The position numbers and the translations under genes are program-made. The notes below the pieces were generated by a model that worked only from the letters and a program-made list of their open reading frames with translations, made no database searches and was not told the DNA's origin. A DNA stretch of 64,000 nt from Bradyrhizobium sp. WBOS07 (GTDB lineage: Bacteria > Pseudomonadota > Alphaproteobacteria > Rhizobiales > Xanthobacteraceae): assembly GCF_024585165.1 (NCBI RefSeq), contig NZ_CP029008.1, forward strand, positions 4,526,001 to 4,590,000, written 5' to 3'. Below, in pieces: positions 1 to 9,192 of this stretch. Position 1 is the stretch's first letter. Every line of letters starts with the position of its first letter.

Positions 1-858
1 GCGGAAAACGCTCGCAGTGCGATCCTCAAAGCTTTGATGGACAGCGAGGGACCCGCAGCCTTCGAAGCCATGATCCGCCTTTCACGTCATGCCGCGATGA
101 CTGCGCGCCGCATTCGCTTTCGAGAATTAGCACGCCGGATGGCGGAGCGTGACGCAGACGTCGTGGCGTGGTTGCCGCAAGACGTGGTCGCTTTCGAGCG
201 CGAGAAGATCCTTCCAATAAAAACCGGCCGGGACCTCTATCGCGTCGTTCAAGCCATCATCCGCGAGATCGACTGGGAGTTTGTCAACGCGGATGCGAGT
301 GCTCGCGCGGTTCTGGAGACCGCGAAGGACGAGAACGCTGTCCAACAATGGCTGGCGGCCGAAATGAAACAGCGCGCCAAAGGCCGCTATCATGCCTCGC
401 GCGAGTCGGAGGTAGCCGAGGGCAATATGCCCGACATCCTCGTCGCCGCTATCGGCTCGCTCGTCGAAACAGCTGTTGAGGCCAAACACGGCGGAAAGGG
501 CTGGAGTACCAAGGCGCTCGAGGACGCGTTGCGCGCTCAGCTTGCAGAGGATTATCTACGCCCGGCGGTACGCCGGCATGGTGTCCTTGTTGTTACCAAT
601 CATAAGCAGCGAGGCTGGCAGCACCCGAAGTCGCGCAAGGCGATGACCTTTCCGGAGATGATCGCCTACTTGAACGGTGTTGCCGCCACACTGCGAAAGA
701 ACAAGACGGGAGAGATCACCGTTAGTGTCATCGGCATAGATGCCGTCAAGAAGCCGCGAACACGGGCAGCCGAAAAGCCGAGGAAGCGGACTGCAAAGCG
801 GAAGCCCCGGCGCTCCGGCAAGCGTGCCTCGGCGAATAAGCGAGGTTCGCGCCGATGA
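1..858 (+). CDS. PD-(D/E)XK nuclease-like protein, C-terminal part (5' end outside window)
   Basis: The frame is open from the first base, so the N-terminus lies outside the window; 285 residues are visible. The middle looks like a PD-(D/E)XK nuclease fold: an Asp (about residue 145 counted from the window edge, in NMPDILVAAI), a hydrophobic strand, then EAK (about 160-162, in VETAVEAKHGG), followed by a strand (HGVLVVTNH). This is the D...ExK arrangement of restriction-type nucleases. The last 40 residues are very rich in Lys and Arg (KPRKRTAKRKPRR), as in DNA- or RNA-binding tails. Its stop overlaps the ATG of the next frame. It sits at the inner edge of a probable integrated element, so a defence or mobile-element role is possible. 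No family is recognised, and the nuclease reading is inferred from the motif only. Confidence 0.7.
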   Translation, partial: AENARSAILKALMDSEGPAAFEAMIRLSRHAAMTARRIRFRELARRMAERDADVVAWLPQDVVAFEREKILPIKTGRDLYRVVQAIIREIDWEFVNADASARAVLETAKDENAVQQWLAAEMKQRAKGRYHASRESEVAEGNMPDILVAAIGSLVETAVEAKHGGKGWSTKALEDALRAQLAEDYLRPAVRRHGVLVVTNHKQRGWQHPKSRKAMTFPEMIAYLNGVAATLRKNKTGEITVSVIGIDAVKKPRTRAAEKPRKRTAKRKPRRSGKRASANKRGSRR

Positions 859-1118
859 GCGTTGATGCAACGACAGCGTATTTCGACGACATCGTCGCGC
901 GTGTGGCGACGGCACCAGTCGTAATACGTGATCTCTGGAGTGAGGCCGAGCCGGCAAAATGCCACCAGAATTGCATGCTGTCTCGATGTTCCACGAATGG
1001 AATGCAACTGCCGCTCGGATCAGACGTGATTCGATCAGGTAGCCCATCGGCCCGAGCGATGGGCTCAGCCAGCCGATACAAGCGTTTCTCGTTGACTCTG
1101 GATAGAGCAGCCCGGTAG
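855..1118 (+). CDS. Short translationally coupled frame, possibly a truncated gene
   Basis: The ATG overlaps the TGA of the upstream nuclease-like gene (ATGA), a typical coupled arrangement, which is the main reason to list it. The 87-residue product begins plausibly (MSVDATTAYFDDIVARVATA, then a CHQN motif), but its second half is Ser/Arg-rich and looks like random reading of non-coding DNA. It runs into the tRNA remnant. The likely reading is a real gene whose 3' part was lost or shifted near the integration boundary. No family is recognised, and it could be entirely non-functional. Confidence 0.35.
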   Translation: MSVDATTAYFDDIVARVATAPVVIRDLWSEAEPAKCHQNCMLSRCSTNGMQLPLGSDVIRSGSPSARAMGSASRYKRFSLTLDRAAR

Positions 1119-1171
1119 CTCGTCAGGCTCGTAACCTGGAGGTCATAGGTTCAAACCCTACCCCCGCACCA
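1098..1171 (+). pseudogene. Degenerate initiator tRNA (tRNA-fMet) remnant, probable attachment-site scar
   Basis: The D arm, anticodon arm and T arm are those of bacterial tRNA-fMet (GAGCAGCCCGGTAGCTCGTC, then the CAGG/CCTG anticodon stem, then GGTTCAAAC) and the sequence ends in CCA. The gene is damaged. The anticodon reads CGT instead of CAT. The 5' acceptor strand (CTCTGGA) does not pair with the 3' strand (CCCCGC). The discriminator base is missing, and the T stem has a mismatch. A conserved 3' part with a replaced 5' end is what integration into a tRNA gene leaves behind. An intact initiator tRNA must exist elsewhere. Confidence 0.75.
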
Positions 1172-1202
1172 AATTCGGATTGACCGGATCCGAGACGAAA
1201 AA

Positions 1203-1226
1203 GGCCTGCTTGATGCGGGCCATTTT
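1203..1226 (+). terminator. Rho-independent terminator after the tRNA remnant
   Basis: A seven-pair stem (GGCCTGC / GCGGGCC, one G-U pair) with loop TTGAT is followed by ATTTTTGTTTTT. It lies about 30 bases after the CCA end and probably belonged to the original tRNA transcript. A second hairpin (GGAGGGAGC at 1234-1242 with GCTCCCTCC at 1254-1262) follows without a T-tract. Confidence 0.75.
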
Positions 1227-1332
1227 TGTTTTTGGAGGGAGCACTGTCGCAGCGCTCCCTCCTGATCAGCGCGAGCAGCGTGCGCGGCGGTTGTCGCGTC
1301 AGCTGCAAGGTGTCTGCGGGCAGGATGAGGGA

Positions 1333-1824
1333 TCAGGATCTGAACGGGCAGACCATGGTCAGCTTCAGCAGCGTCGGCTTGTCCGAGCCCTTCTTGTACT
1401 CCCACTCCAGCCGGATCTCGTGCCGGTGGGCGAAGGCATCGTTCGGCGCGTGGACGATGATGTTGGTCTTCATCGGGATCGGCGGCTCGGAGTTGAAGCA
1501 CTTCCGCACGCAGGCATCGAGCAGGTCGCATCGCGTCAGCGGGATGACGCCGGGCTCGTCCCTGGATAGCGGCACCGTGTTCGGCTGGGTGCTGAGATCG
1601 ACGCGGGCCCGGCCCTTCTCCTTGTGCCAGTACTTGGCGCTTCCCTGCGGCCACCTCGAAGGCGGGTTCAGGATCAAATGGTATTGGCCGTATTCCAGGG
1701 TCGGCAGATCGATGTCATCCGACGCCTTGAGCTTGGCCACGCTCTTCTTCATGTTCGCCAAGGGATAGTAATTGCTGTTCATCAAGTCTCGAAATGCCTT
1801 GCCGCTATATGTCTTGCCGCCCAT
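1333..1824 (-). CDS. Conserved hypothetical protein
   Basis: The product has 163 residues. The chosen ATG has a good ribosome-binding site (AAAGGA, seven bases upstream); the frame is open further upstream but that part is Arg/Trp-rich and unconvincing. The protein looks soluble and globular, with no signal peptide or membrane segment. It is rich in aromatic residues and contains a Cys-bearing stretch (RCDLLDACVRKCFNSEPP). I recognise no family. It is divergent from the cyclase/ATPase gene, with about 290 bases between the two starts. A short palindrome, TTGATCCAATCAA, lies just upstream of the ribosome-binding site. Confidence 0.6.
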   Translation of the reverse strand: MGGKTYSGKAFRDLMNSNYYPLANMKKSVAKLKASDDIDLPTLEYGQYHLILNPPSRWPQGSAKYWHKEKGRARVDLSTQPNTVPLSRDEPGVIPLTRCDLLDACVRKCFNSEPPIPMKTNIIVHAPNDAFAHRHEIRLEWEYKKGSDKPTLLKLTMVCPFRS

Positions 1825-2110
1825 CGCCTTGTCCTTTGATTTGATCCAATCAACCAGGGTGGCCCGCAGCCCGGCAAAGCTCGTTGGCCAGAACGACAGC
1901 CCTCGGCGCCCCCAGAACGCGCGGCCCCATCTTCGCGCGCGCAAACGCTATCACCCGAAATTGTGCGTCGTCCAGAGAGATACCGGCTGGTGATGCCGCC
2001 ATGCGTGCGTGCAAGTTCGATTGCCACGAATCTTCCGATAGGTAATCTTGCGTCAGGCTCCTCGCGAGCGCCGACCGAAGGACGGTGCTGCGACTTTTGA
2101 AGGCACGGAA

Positions 2111-5100
2111 ATGTATTGTGCCGCGTGTCAGTCGGCGATCGACCCAGGCGATAGCTGGTGCTCCAAATGCGGGGTGGCCGTGCGACGCTCCGAACCGGAG
2201 AGCGAACGGCGGTTCGTGACGATTCTCCGTGCCGACGTCGTGGACTCGACCGGGCTCGTTGCAGATCTCGATCCGGAGGAGGCTGTCTCGCGCCTGGAGC
2301 CGGCGTTGGCTGCGATGAGAGGCGCGGTTCGTCAGTTCGGAGGCATCGTCAGCAAGGAATTGGGCGACGGGCTCTCTGCGGTGTTCGGTGCTCCGATCGC
2401 GGACGACAATCATGCGCCGCTGGCCTGCCACGCGGCGATCGAGCTGGTCCGGCGCGTTGCAAGCCTCGGTGACCCCGACCTTAAGGTTCGGGTGGGTCTC
2501 CACTCCGGCCATGTCGTTGCCTATATGGTCGCCAGCGAGTTTTCCAAGGTTTACGAGATTGGCGGAGCGGCCCAGCACCTGGCCGCCCGGCTGGAGGCTG
2601 CGGCCGAGGCGAATCAGATCTACGTGTCGCAGGCCTGCCAGGAGCTTGCCGAAGGGCACGTCCGATTCGAGTTTCTGGGTGACAAGCCGCTGCGCGGCTT
2701 CAATCAGTCCGTGCCGGTCTATCGGATCGTTGGGGCCAGCGATCTGTCGAGTTGGCGGGTGCGGCGTGCGCGCAGCGTCTCGCGATTCGTCGATCGGACG
2801 ACCGAGCGGGCGTTGCTGGCTCGTGCGGTCGAGGGCGCCGGAACGGGCCGGCAGACGGTTCTGCTGCTGGGCGATGCCGGCATCGGCAAATCGCGGCTCG
2901 CGCACGAATTTGTCCAGGAGCTCAGGCCCCACGGCTGGCGCCTGATCGACGCCGAGTGCAGCCCGAACTTGCAGGGGGCGCCGTTCAGCACGCTCAAGCG
3001 TCTGCTGCTCTCGGCTCTGGAGGCGGCCGCCAAGGACCCCGGCAGCCCCTCGGATCCCCGCAACGATCTGGGGGAGATTGAAAGTTGCGCCCTCGACGCC
3101 GTGCTCGATCTGCCGATTACCAATCCGCAGTGGAATCAGCTCGAGCCTCACGCCCGGGGACGCGCAATCTCCGAGGTCAGCTGTGGCATCGTCGAGCGCC
3201 TCGCCCGTCGCCAGCCGACGGTCCTGCTGCTCGAGGATCTGCACTGGATCGACCGGGCCAGCGATACGATCGTGGCGACGATGGCTTCGCTTCAGGTGCC
3301 GGGTCTGCTCGTCCTCCTCACGTCCAGGCCAAACGGCATGCCGGTCTGGATTGCGCGCTGCCGCGCCGAGATCGTCGCGATGCAGCCTCTCGACGATGAC
3401 TCTGGGTTGGCCATGCTGGCCGACATGCTCGGTCCCTCCACGGCGAACGACGATCTGAAGAACCGGATCATCTCGCACACGGCCAATGTCCCCCTGTTCA
3501 TCGAGGAGGTGTGCCGCGGGCTTCGGGACAGCGGAACGCTCCACGGCCAATGGGGCGATCTCGCGCTGATGCGGCCGATCGAGGAGTTCGGCATCCCCTC
3601 GAGTATTCAGGGGGTCATTGCCGCGCGGCTCGATCGGGTGTCGCGGCCGGAACGCTCCATCCTGCAGGTCGCGGCGGCGCTTGGCCCGCGATCGAGCGTC
3701 GCCATGCTTCGCAAGCTGCTCGAGCTGCCCGAGGACAGCCTGCAGGATTGCCTCGCGTCGCTCGATCGCGCCGAACTGCTGGTCAGGATCGACAGCGAGT
3801 TGGGCGACGTGCTCGAGTTTCGGCACGAGATGGTCCGTCAGGTGACCTATGATTCCATGGTCGAAAAGGTGCGCGAAGGCATTCACGCGCGCATTCTTGC
3901 GAGGCTGGAGAGCGACCGGGCGAGCGCGGATGAGCCCGACGCGCTGTGCTATCACGCGGTGCGCGCCCGCGATTGGCTCAAGGCGTTCAGCCACGGCAGG
4001 AGCGCGGGTCGAAAATGCTTGAGCCGCTCGGCATTTTTAGACGCGGCCAGCTATTTCGAGATTGCGATGGGCTCGCTGGACAAGACGCCCATGACGCGTT
4101 TACGGGAGATGGACGCCATCGATTTGCGGACGGAAGCGCGAGCGGCGTTCATTGCGTCCGGTCAGGTGACCGAGTGGCTAGATCTCGGAAAGGACGCCGA
4201 GCGCCGGGCGGGGGCGATCGACGACATCGGACGCAAGGTCGCCGCCATGACGGTCAGAGCGGGCGCGCAGAACTTCTTCGGAGCGCCGGTCGAAGCCGTC
4301 GCCGTTTCGGAAGAGGTGGTTCGTCTCGCAGAACAATGGGGCAATGCGGGTTGGCTCAATCTCGCTCGATACAGTCTCGGACAGGCGTATTTCCTCGCCG
4401 GCCGCTTTCGCGAGGCAGCGCTGACATTGACCGAGTCTCACGCGCAGTTGGAGGGTCCGCAAGCCATCGCCCCGACCGGCACGACGCCGCGCTCCCTCCT
4501 CCTCCTCTGCTGCATGATGAACAGCTTCACCCATACCGTCATGGGTGACCTCGAGGCCGCCGAGCAGCTCCAGCAACAGGCCGCCGCGATCGCCGAGGAG
4601 ACGGGCCGTCCCTACGACCGCGTCGCCGCCGCCTATAGCGGCGGCTGGCTCATGCTCGGCCGGGGCGATCCCGCCGCGGCGGCCGCCATTCTCGAAGATG
4701 GCTTTGTGCTGGCGCAGAAGCACGGCATCCGGCTGTTCGTGCCGGTGCTCGCCTGCCACCTCGGCATGGCCTATTTGGAACAGGGGCTGCTCGACCGGGC
4801 GCGCGGCATGCTGATCGAGGCGCGCGAGGAGGCGAAGGCGGTCGGCTATACTTCGGCCGTGCTGCGCAGCTCGATCTATCTGGCGCTCGCAACCTGGCGT
4901 CTTGGCGATGTTAAGGCGGCTCAGAACATGCTGCGCGAGGCGCGCAACACCGCGCGACAGCAGGGATTCTCCGGGCTCGAGGCCGAGGCCCTGTTCGGCG
5001 AGGCCGTGGTGACGCCTGTCGCGAGCGAGAACGGCAAGGCGGCCGTCCTCGCGTCCTTGCGCGGGGCCATCGCGATCGCGTCCGAAAGCGGCGCGCGGCC

Positions 5101-5164
5101 GCTGCAGCGCAAGGCAGAGGCGATGCTGACCGGGATGCTGGCCCGGGGCAACGAGCTGAGCTGA
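2111..5164 (+). CDS. Zinc-ribbon / class III nucleotide cyclase / STAND ATPase / TPR regulator
   Basis: A multidomain signalling protein of 1017 residues. Residues 3-20 hold a CxxC...CxxC zinc ribbon. Residues about 33-208 form a class III adenylate/guanylate cyclase domain with RADVVDST (Asp42) and KELGDG (Asp86) as candidate metal-binding positions. An AAA/STAND ATPase follows, with Walker A GDAGIGKS (254-261) and Walker B VLLLEDLHWID (371-381). The C-terminal half is helical and TPR-like. This architecture is common in rhizobia, where such proteins are annotated as adenylate cyclases, but the ligand and output are unknown. The start was placed at the ATG before the zinc ribbon, which has an AAGG site; a TTG 63 bases upstream is the alternative. 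It stands alone, with no evident operon partner. Confidence 0.88.
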   Translation: MYCAACQSAIDPGDSWCSKCGVAVRRSEPESERRFVTILRADVVDSTGLVADLDPEEAVSRLEPALAAMRGAVRQFGGIVSKELGDGLSAVFGAPIADDNHAPLACHAAIELVRRVASLGDPDLKVRVGLHSGHVVAYMVASEFSKVYEIGGAAQHLAARLEAAAEANQIYVSQACQELAEGHVRFEFLGDKPLRGFNQSVPVYRIVGASDLSSWRVRRARSVSRFVDRTTERALLARAVEGAGTGRQTVLLLGDAGIGKSRLAHEFVQELRPHGWRLIDAECSPNLQGAPFSTLKRLLLSALEAAAKDPGSPSDPRNDLGEIESCALDAVLDLPITNPQWNQLEPHARGRAISEVSCGIVERLARRQPTVLLLEDLHWIDRASDTIVATMASLQVPGLLVLLTSRPNGMPVWIARCRAEIVAMQPLDDDSGLAMLADMLGPSTANDDLKNRIISHTANVPLFIEEVCRGLRDSGTLHGQWGDLALMRPIEEFGIPSSIQGVIAARLDRVSRPERSILQVAAALGPRSSVAMLRKLLELPEDSLQDCLASLDRAELLVRIDSELGDVLEFRHEMVRQVTYDSMVEKVREGIHARILARLESDRASADEPDALCYHAVRARDWLKAFSHGRSAGRKCLSRSAFLDAASYFEIAMGSLDKTPMTRLREMDAIDLRTEARAAFIASGQVTEWLDLGKDAERRAGAIDDIGRKVAAMTVRAGAQNFFGAPVEAVAVSEEVVRLAEQWGNAGWLNLARYSLGQAYFLAGRFREAALTLTESHAQLEGPQAIAPTGTTPRSLLLLCCMMNSFTHTVMGDLEAAEQLQQQAAAIAEETGRPYDRVAAAYSGGWLMLGRGDPAAAAAILEDGFVLAQKHGIRLFVPVLACHLGMAYLEQGLLDRARGMLIEAREEAKAVGYTSAVLRSSIYLALATWRLGDVKAAQNMLREARNTARQQGFSGLEAEALFGEAVVTPVASENGKAAVLASLRGAIAIASESGARPLQRKAEAMLTGMLARGNELS

Positions 5165-5302
5165 TTCCGCTTCCCGCCCCGGTCAGCTCCGCGCAACGCG
5201 CCTTGACTGCCCGACAAGCCAAATAAATTCTGTAGGCGAAGCAAGGGCTTGGCTACTGTGCATGGGGTTGTTTTCGCACTTTTTGCAGCGCGGCCCCGTG
5301 TC

Positions 5303-6415
5303 TCACGCCAGGAACGCGCGGAACCGGCGCAGCGCGATCGCGAAGAAGACGCCGCCGATCACGGCCAGCGCGAGAAGCTGCGGCCACACCGATTCTAGGC
5401 CCGCGCCGCGGAACAGGATGGCCTGGGCCAGCATCACGAAATGCGTGTTGGGTGCCGCCAGCATGATGTCCTGGACGAATTGCGGCATGCTCTCCCGCGG
5501 CGTCATGCTGCCGGACAGAGTCTGCAGCGGCAGAAGGGTCATCATCAGCAGCAATCCGAACTGCGGCATCGATCCGGTGACGGTGGCGAGAAAGATGCCC
5601 ATGCTGGTGGTGGCAAACAGCTGCAGTGCCGCCCCCAGCAGAAAGAGTGCGACCGAGCCGTCGATCGTGATCGCCAGCCAGCCCTTGATCACGAAGACGA
5701 TCGACAGCGCGGAGGCCGCGAGCACCGCCAGCCCCATCGACCACACCTTGCTGACCATGATCTCCAGCGGCGTGACCGGCATCACCAGCAAATGCTCGAT
5801 CGTACCGTGCTCGCGCTCGCGGATCAGCGCCGCGCCGGTCAGGATGATCGAGAGCATGGTGATCGAGGTGATGAGCTCGTCGACGGCGCCGAACCAGGAT
5901 TTCTTCAGCTCGGGGTTGAAGCGTGCCCGCAGGGTCAGCTCGATCGGCACGCTCTGCGCATTGCGCGTCCGCGCCAGGAACTCCGCAATCTCCGCGCTGA
6001 CGATCTGCTCGACATAGCCGCCGCCGTTGAACGCCTGCGAAATCCGCGTTGCGTCGACGTTCAGCTGAATGGCCGGTGACTTCCGTGCCAGCAGGTCGCG
6101 CTGGAATTCCGGCGGGATGTTCAGCGCGAACGTGTCGAGCCCGGCGTCCATCCGCCGGTCCATTTCATATTGCGAGATCAGCCGCGGCTCGGAGAAGTAC
6201 GGCGCCGTGAATGCCAGGTCGATGCGGTTCGAGACTGGCGAACGGTCCTCGTCGACGATGGCGATCGCGGCGCGGTTCAGCGTCTCCGGCAGCGCCTTGG
6301 CCCCGGCATAGATTGCAAGCGTGAAGGAATAGACGATGAGCACGAGCAGCATGGGGTCGCGCACCAGGCCGCGCAGTTCCTTGACCCCGAGCTGAAATAC
6401 GTGGTCGAGACGCAT
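5303..6415 (-). CDS. yhhJ: ABC-2 type transporter permease (YhhJ-like)
   Basis: A 370-residue inner-membrane permease with the ABC-2 layout: one N-terminal membrane helix (LLVLIVYSFTLAIYAGAKAL), a large periplasmic region to about residue 170, then five or six helices ending close to the C-terminus. The motif REREHGTIEHLLVMPV is typical of the YhhJ/YadH family. It starts two bases after the stop of the fused ATPase-permease gene and is the last gene of a three-gene operon with an HlyD-type adaptor, the order of E. coli yhiI-rbbA-yhhJ. It probably forms the export channel with the permease half of the upstream protein. The substrate is unknown. Confidence 0.88.
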   Translation of the reverse strand: MRLDHVFQLGVKELRGLVRDPMLLVLIVYSFTLAIYAGAKALPETLNRAAIAIVDEDRSPVSNRIDLAFTAPYFSEPRLISQYEMDRRMDAGLDTFALNIPPEFQRDLLARKSPAIQLNVDATRISQAFNGGGYVEQIVSAEIAEFLARTRNAQSVPIELTLRARFNPELKKSWFGAVDELITSITMLSIILTGAALIREREHGTIEHLLVMPVTPLEIMVSKVWSMGLAVLAASALSIVFVIKGWLAITIDGSVALFLLGAALQLFATTSMGIFLATVTGSMPQFGLLLMMTLLPLQTLSGSMTPRESMPQFVQDIMLAAPNTHFVMLAQAILFRGAGLESVWPQLLALAVIGGVFFAIALRRFRAFLA

Positions 6416-6417
6416 GA

Positions 6418-9192
6418 TCACCGGGCCTGTTTCTTCAGCAGCATTGCGCCGGCGGTCATCAGAACGGGTACCATGACGGCGAGCGCCAGCAGGTCGTTGT
6501 GGAGCGTGTCGAAGCCGAGCCCCTTGGAGAAGGTGCCGCGCGAGATCGTAACGAAATAGGTGGTGGGATAGAGCTGCCCGATTGCAGCCCCCAGTCCCTG
6601 GAGCGAGGAGACCGGATCGATCAGGCCGGAATATTGGATGGCCGGGATCAACGTGATCAGGACGGTGCCGAACAGCGCGGCGATCTGGCTTTTCATGAAG
6701 GCCGAGATCACCAGTCCCATGCTGGTCGTCGCCGTGACATACAACAGGGCGGCAAGGGCATAGGTCGCAAAGCTTCCGGTGAAGGGAACGCCGAAGACGG
6801 TGAGCGCGAAGCCGACCAGGAGGAGGAAATTGGCGAAGGCGAGCACGACATAGGGCAGTTGGGTGCCGAGCAGGAATTCCAGCCGCGTCACCGGGGTGAC
6901 GTAGAAATTGACGATCGAGCCGAGCTCCTTCTCGCGCACGACGGCGAGCGCAGCGAGCACCGCGGGAATCAGGACCAGCAGCAGCGGGATGATCCCCGGC
7001 GCCATCGCGACGACGCTGATGACGTCGGGATTGTAGCGATAGCGCAGCTGGAGCTGGTAGGCGCCGGCGATCGCCGCCTCGCCATAGAGCTCGCGGCCTT
7101 TCTGCGCGAGCCAGTTGGCGTGGATCGCCTGGGCGTAGGAGCGCAGCGTCTCGGCTCGCGTCGGATTGGCGCCGTCGACCCAGGCGCCGATCTCGACATG
7201 GCGGCCGCGGCTGACGTCGCGGCCAAAGCCCGGCGGCAGCTCGATGGCGAGGCCGATCTCGCCGGCACGCATGCGGCGGTCGAGATCGGCGTAGTCGGTG
7301 ATCGGGCGTTTCTCGGTGAAGTAGCGCGAGCCCGCGATCTGGAGGCTGTAGTCGCGGCTGATCGCGGTGTCGTCGCGGTCGAGCACGGCGAAGGTCAGGT
7401 TCTCGACGTCCATGCTGATGCCGTAGCCGAGCACGAACAACAGCAGCACGCTGCCGAGAACCGCGAGCGTGGCCCGGATCGGGTCGCGCCGCAGCTCGAG
7501 CGTCTCGCGCCGGGAATAGGCGAGCATGCGCGTCAAACTGAATGCGGCGTTGCGCCGGGCCGGTGGCGCGGCGGTTGCCGGTGCGGGCGCTGGCACGGCG
7601 GTCGCCGGCTGGCCGGCCGGCACGGTCGCGTCTGCGATCGCCTGTTCCAGGCAGGCGATGAAGGCCTGCTCCAGCGTCGCGGTGCCGTGCGCAGCCACGA
7701 TCGCCGCAGGCGTGTCCGACGTCAGCACCTTGCCTGCATGCATCAGCGAGATCCGGTCGCAACGCTCCGCCTCGTTCATGAAATGGGTCGAGACGAAGAT
7801 GGTGACGTTGTCCTTGCGGGAGAGTTCGGCGAGGATCTGCCAGAAGCGGTCGCGGGCGACCGGATCGACGCCCGAGGTCGGCTCGTCGAGGATGAGGATG
7901 TCGGGCGCATGGATCATGGCGACCGCCAGCGACAAGCGCTGCCGCAGCCCGAGCGGCAACGCATCGGGCAGAGAATCGGCGACCTCGGCGAGATCGAACC
8001 GGGCGATCATCTCGTCGATGCGCGGAGCGATGGTGTCCGCCGGCAGCTGGAACAGCCGCGCATGCAGGTCGAGATTTTGCGCGACCGTGAGCTCGGAATA
8101 GAGCGAGAAACCCTGCGACATGTAGCCGATGCGCCGCCGCACCGACATGTCGCCGGCATCGATGGCGTTGCCGAACAGCCGTGCGGTGCCTTCGGTGACC
8201 GGCAGCAGGCCGGTGAGCATCTTCATGGTCGTGGTCTTGCCGCAGCCGTTCGAGCCGAGGAAGCCGAAGATCTCGCCCTTCCTGATGCGGAAGCTGACGT
8301 CGTCGACGGCCACGAAGCCGTTGAAGCGCCGCGTCAGGTGGTCGGCCTCGATCGCGATCTCGTCATGGTCCTCGCCGCGCGGCGGGATGACGACATCGGT
8401 ATGATTGCCGCGATCGGCTTCGGGCAAGAGGCGGATGAAGGCTTCATCGAGCGTGTCGGCGCCGGTCTGCTGCTTGAGCGCGGCCGGCGTTCCGGTCGCC
8501 AGCACGCGGCCGGCATTCATCGCGATCAGAAAATCGAACTGAGCAGCCTCTTCCATATAGGCGGTCGAGACGATCACGCTCATGCCGGGCCGGCCAGCGC
8601 GAATCGAGGCGATCAATTCCCAGAACTGGCGGCGCGACAGCGGATCGACGCCGGTGGTCGGCTCGTCCAGGATCAAGAGCTCGGGATCGTGGATCAGGGC
8701 GCAGCACAGGCCGACCTTCTGCTTCATGCCGCCGGACAGCTTAGCCGCCGGCCGGTCGGCGAAGGGCGCGAGGCCGGTGTCGCGCAGCAGACCGGCGATC
8801 CGTCTGTTGCGCTCCGCCTCGTCGTGCCCGAACAGGCGGCCAAAGAAGTCGATGTTCTCGAACACCGACAGCGTCGGATACAGGTTCTTGCCGAGCCCCT
8901 GCGGCATGTAGGCGATATCAGGGCATACGTTGCGGCGGTGGCGCGCGCTCGCCATGTCGCCGCCGAGCACGTGGACATGCCCCTGCTGGATGGCGCGGGC
9001 TCCGGCGATCAGCGAGAGCAGGCTGGATTTGCCGACGCCGTCGGGGCCGATCAGTCCCACCATGCAGCCGGACGGAAGGTCGAGCGTGATCGCTTCCAGT
9101 GCGCGGGTCTTGCCGTAGCTCAGGCCCACGTCGTCGAGATGCACCACGCTGCCGGGCGCGGCAGGCAGCTCGGCTGCGGCCCCGGTGCTCAT
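6418..9192 (-). CDS. rbbA: Fused double ABC ATPase and ABC-2 permease, RbbA family
   Basis: 924 residues, close to E. coli RbbA. The first ATPase domain has Walker [10 protein letters not shown] (49-57), signature LSGG (152-155) and Walker B LLILDEP (172-178). The second has Walker [10 protein letters not shown] (313-321), a degenerate signature ([10 protein letters not shown]) and [13 protein letters not shown]. An Ala/Pro linker leads to a C-terminal ABC-2 permease with about six helices. In E. coli RbbA is ribosome-associated as well as transporter-like; whether that holds here cannot be told. The ATG overlaps the stop of the adaptor gene (ATGA), and the next gene follows after two bases, so the three genes are tightly coupled. 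Confidence 0.9.
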   Translation of the reverse strand: MSTGAAAELPAAPGSVVHLDDVGLSYGKTRALEAITLDLPSGCMVGLIGPDGVGKSSLLSLIAGARAIQQGHVHVLGGDMASARHRRNVCPDIAYMPQGLGKNLYPTLSVFENIDFFGRLFGHDEAERNRRIAGLLRDTGLAPFADRPAAKLSGGMKQKVGLCCALIHDPELLILDEPTTGVDPLSRRQFWELIASIRAGRPGMSVIVSTAYMEEAAQFDFLIAMNAGRVLATGTPAALKQQTGADTLDEAFIRLLPEADRGNHTDVVIPPRGEDHDEIAIEADHLTRRFNGFVAVDDVSFRIRKGEIFGFLGSNGCGKTTTMKMLTGLLPVTEGTARLFGNAIDAGDMSVRRRIGYMSQGFSLYSELTVAQNLDLHARLFQLPADTIAPRIDEMIARFDLAEVADSLPDALPLGLRQRLSLAVAMIHAPDILILDEPTSGVDPVARDRFWQILAELSRKDNVTIFVSTHFMNEAERCDRISLMHAGKVLTSDTPAAIVAAHGTATLEQAFIACLEQAIADATVPAGQPATAVPAPAPATAAPPARRNAAFSLTRMLAYSRRETLELRRDPIRATLAVLGSVLLLFVLGYGISMDVENLTFAVLDRDDTAISRDYSLQIAGSRYFTEKRPITDYADLDRRMRAGEIGLAIELPPGFGRDVSRGRHVEIGAWVDGANPTRAETLRSYAQAIHANWLAQKGRELYGEAAIAGAYQLQLRYRYNPDVISVVAMAPGIIPLLLVLIPAVLAALAVVREKELGSIVNFYVTPVTRLEFLLGTQLPYVVLAFANFLLLVGFALTVFGVPFTGSFATYALAALLYVTATTSMGLVISAFMKSQIAALFGTVLITLIPAIQYSGLIDPVSSLQGLGAAIGQLYPTTYFVTISRGTFSKGLGFDTLHNDLLALAVMVPVLMTAGAMLLKKQAR

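Noticed and set aside
1098..1171. A functional tRNA-Thr with anticodon CGT
   Set aside because: The body is that of initiator tRNA, and the acceptor stem cannot form, so it cannot be a working tRNA.
1841..1853. TTGATCCAATCAA as a FixK/FNR box upstream of the hypothetical gene at 1333-1824
   Set aside because: The spacer is one base short of the FixK/FNR pattern, and the site lies almost on the ribosome-binding site.
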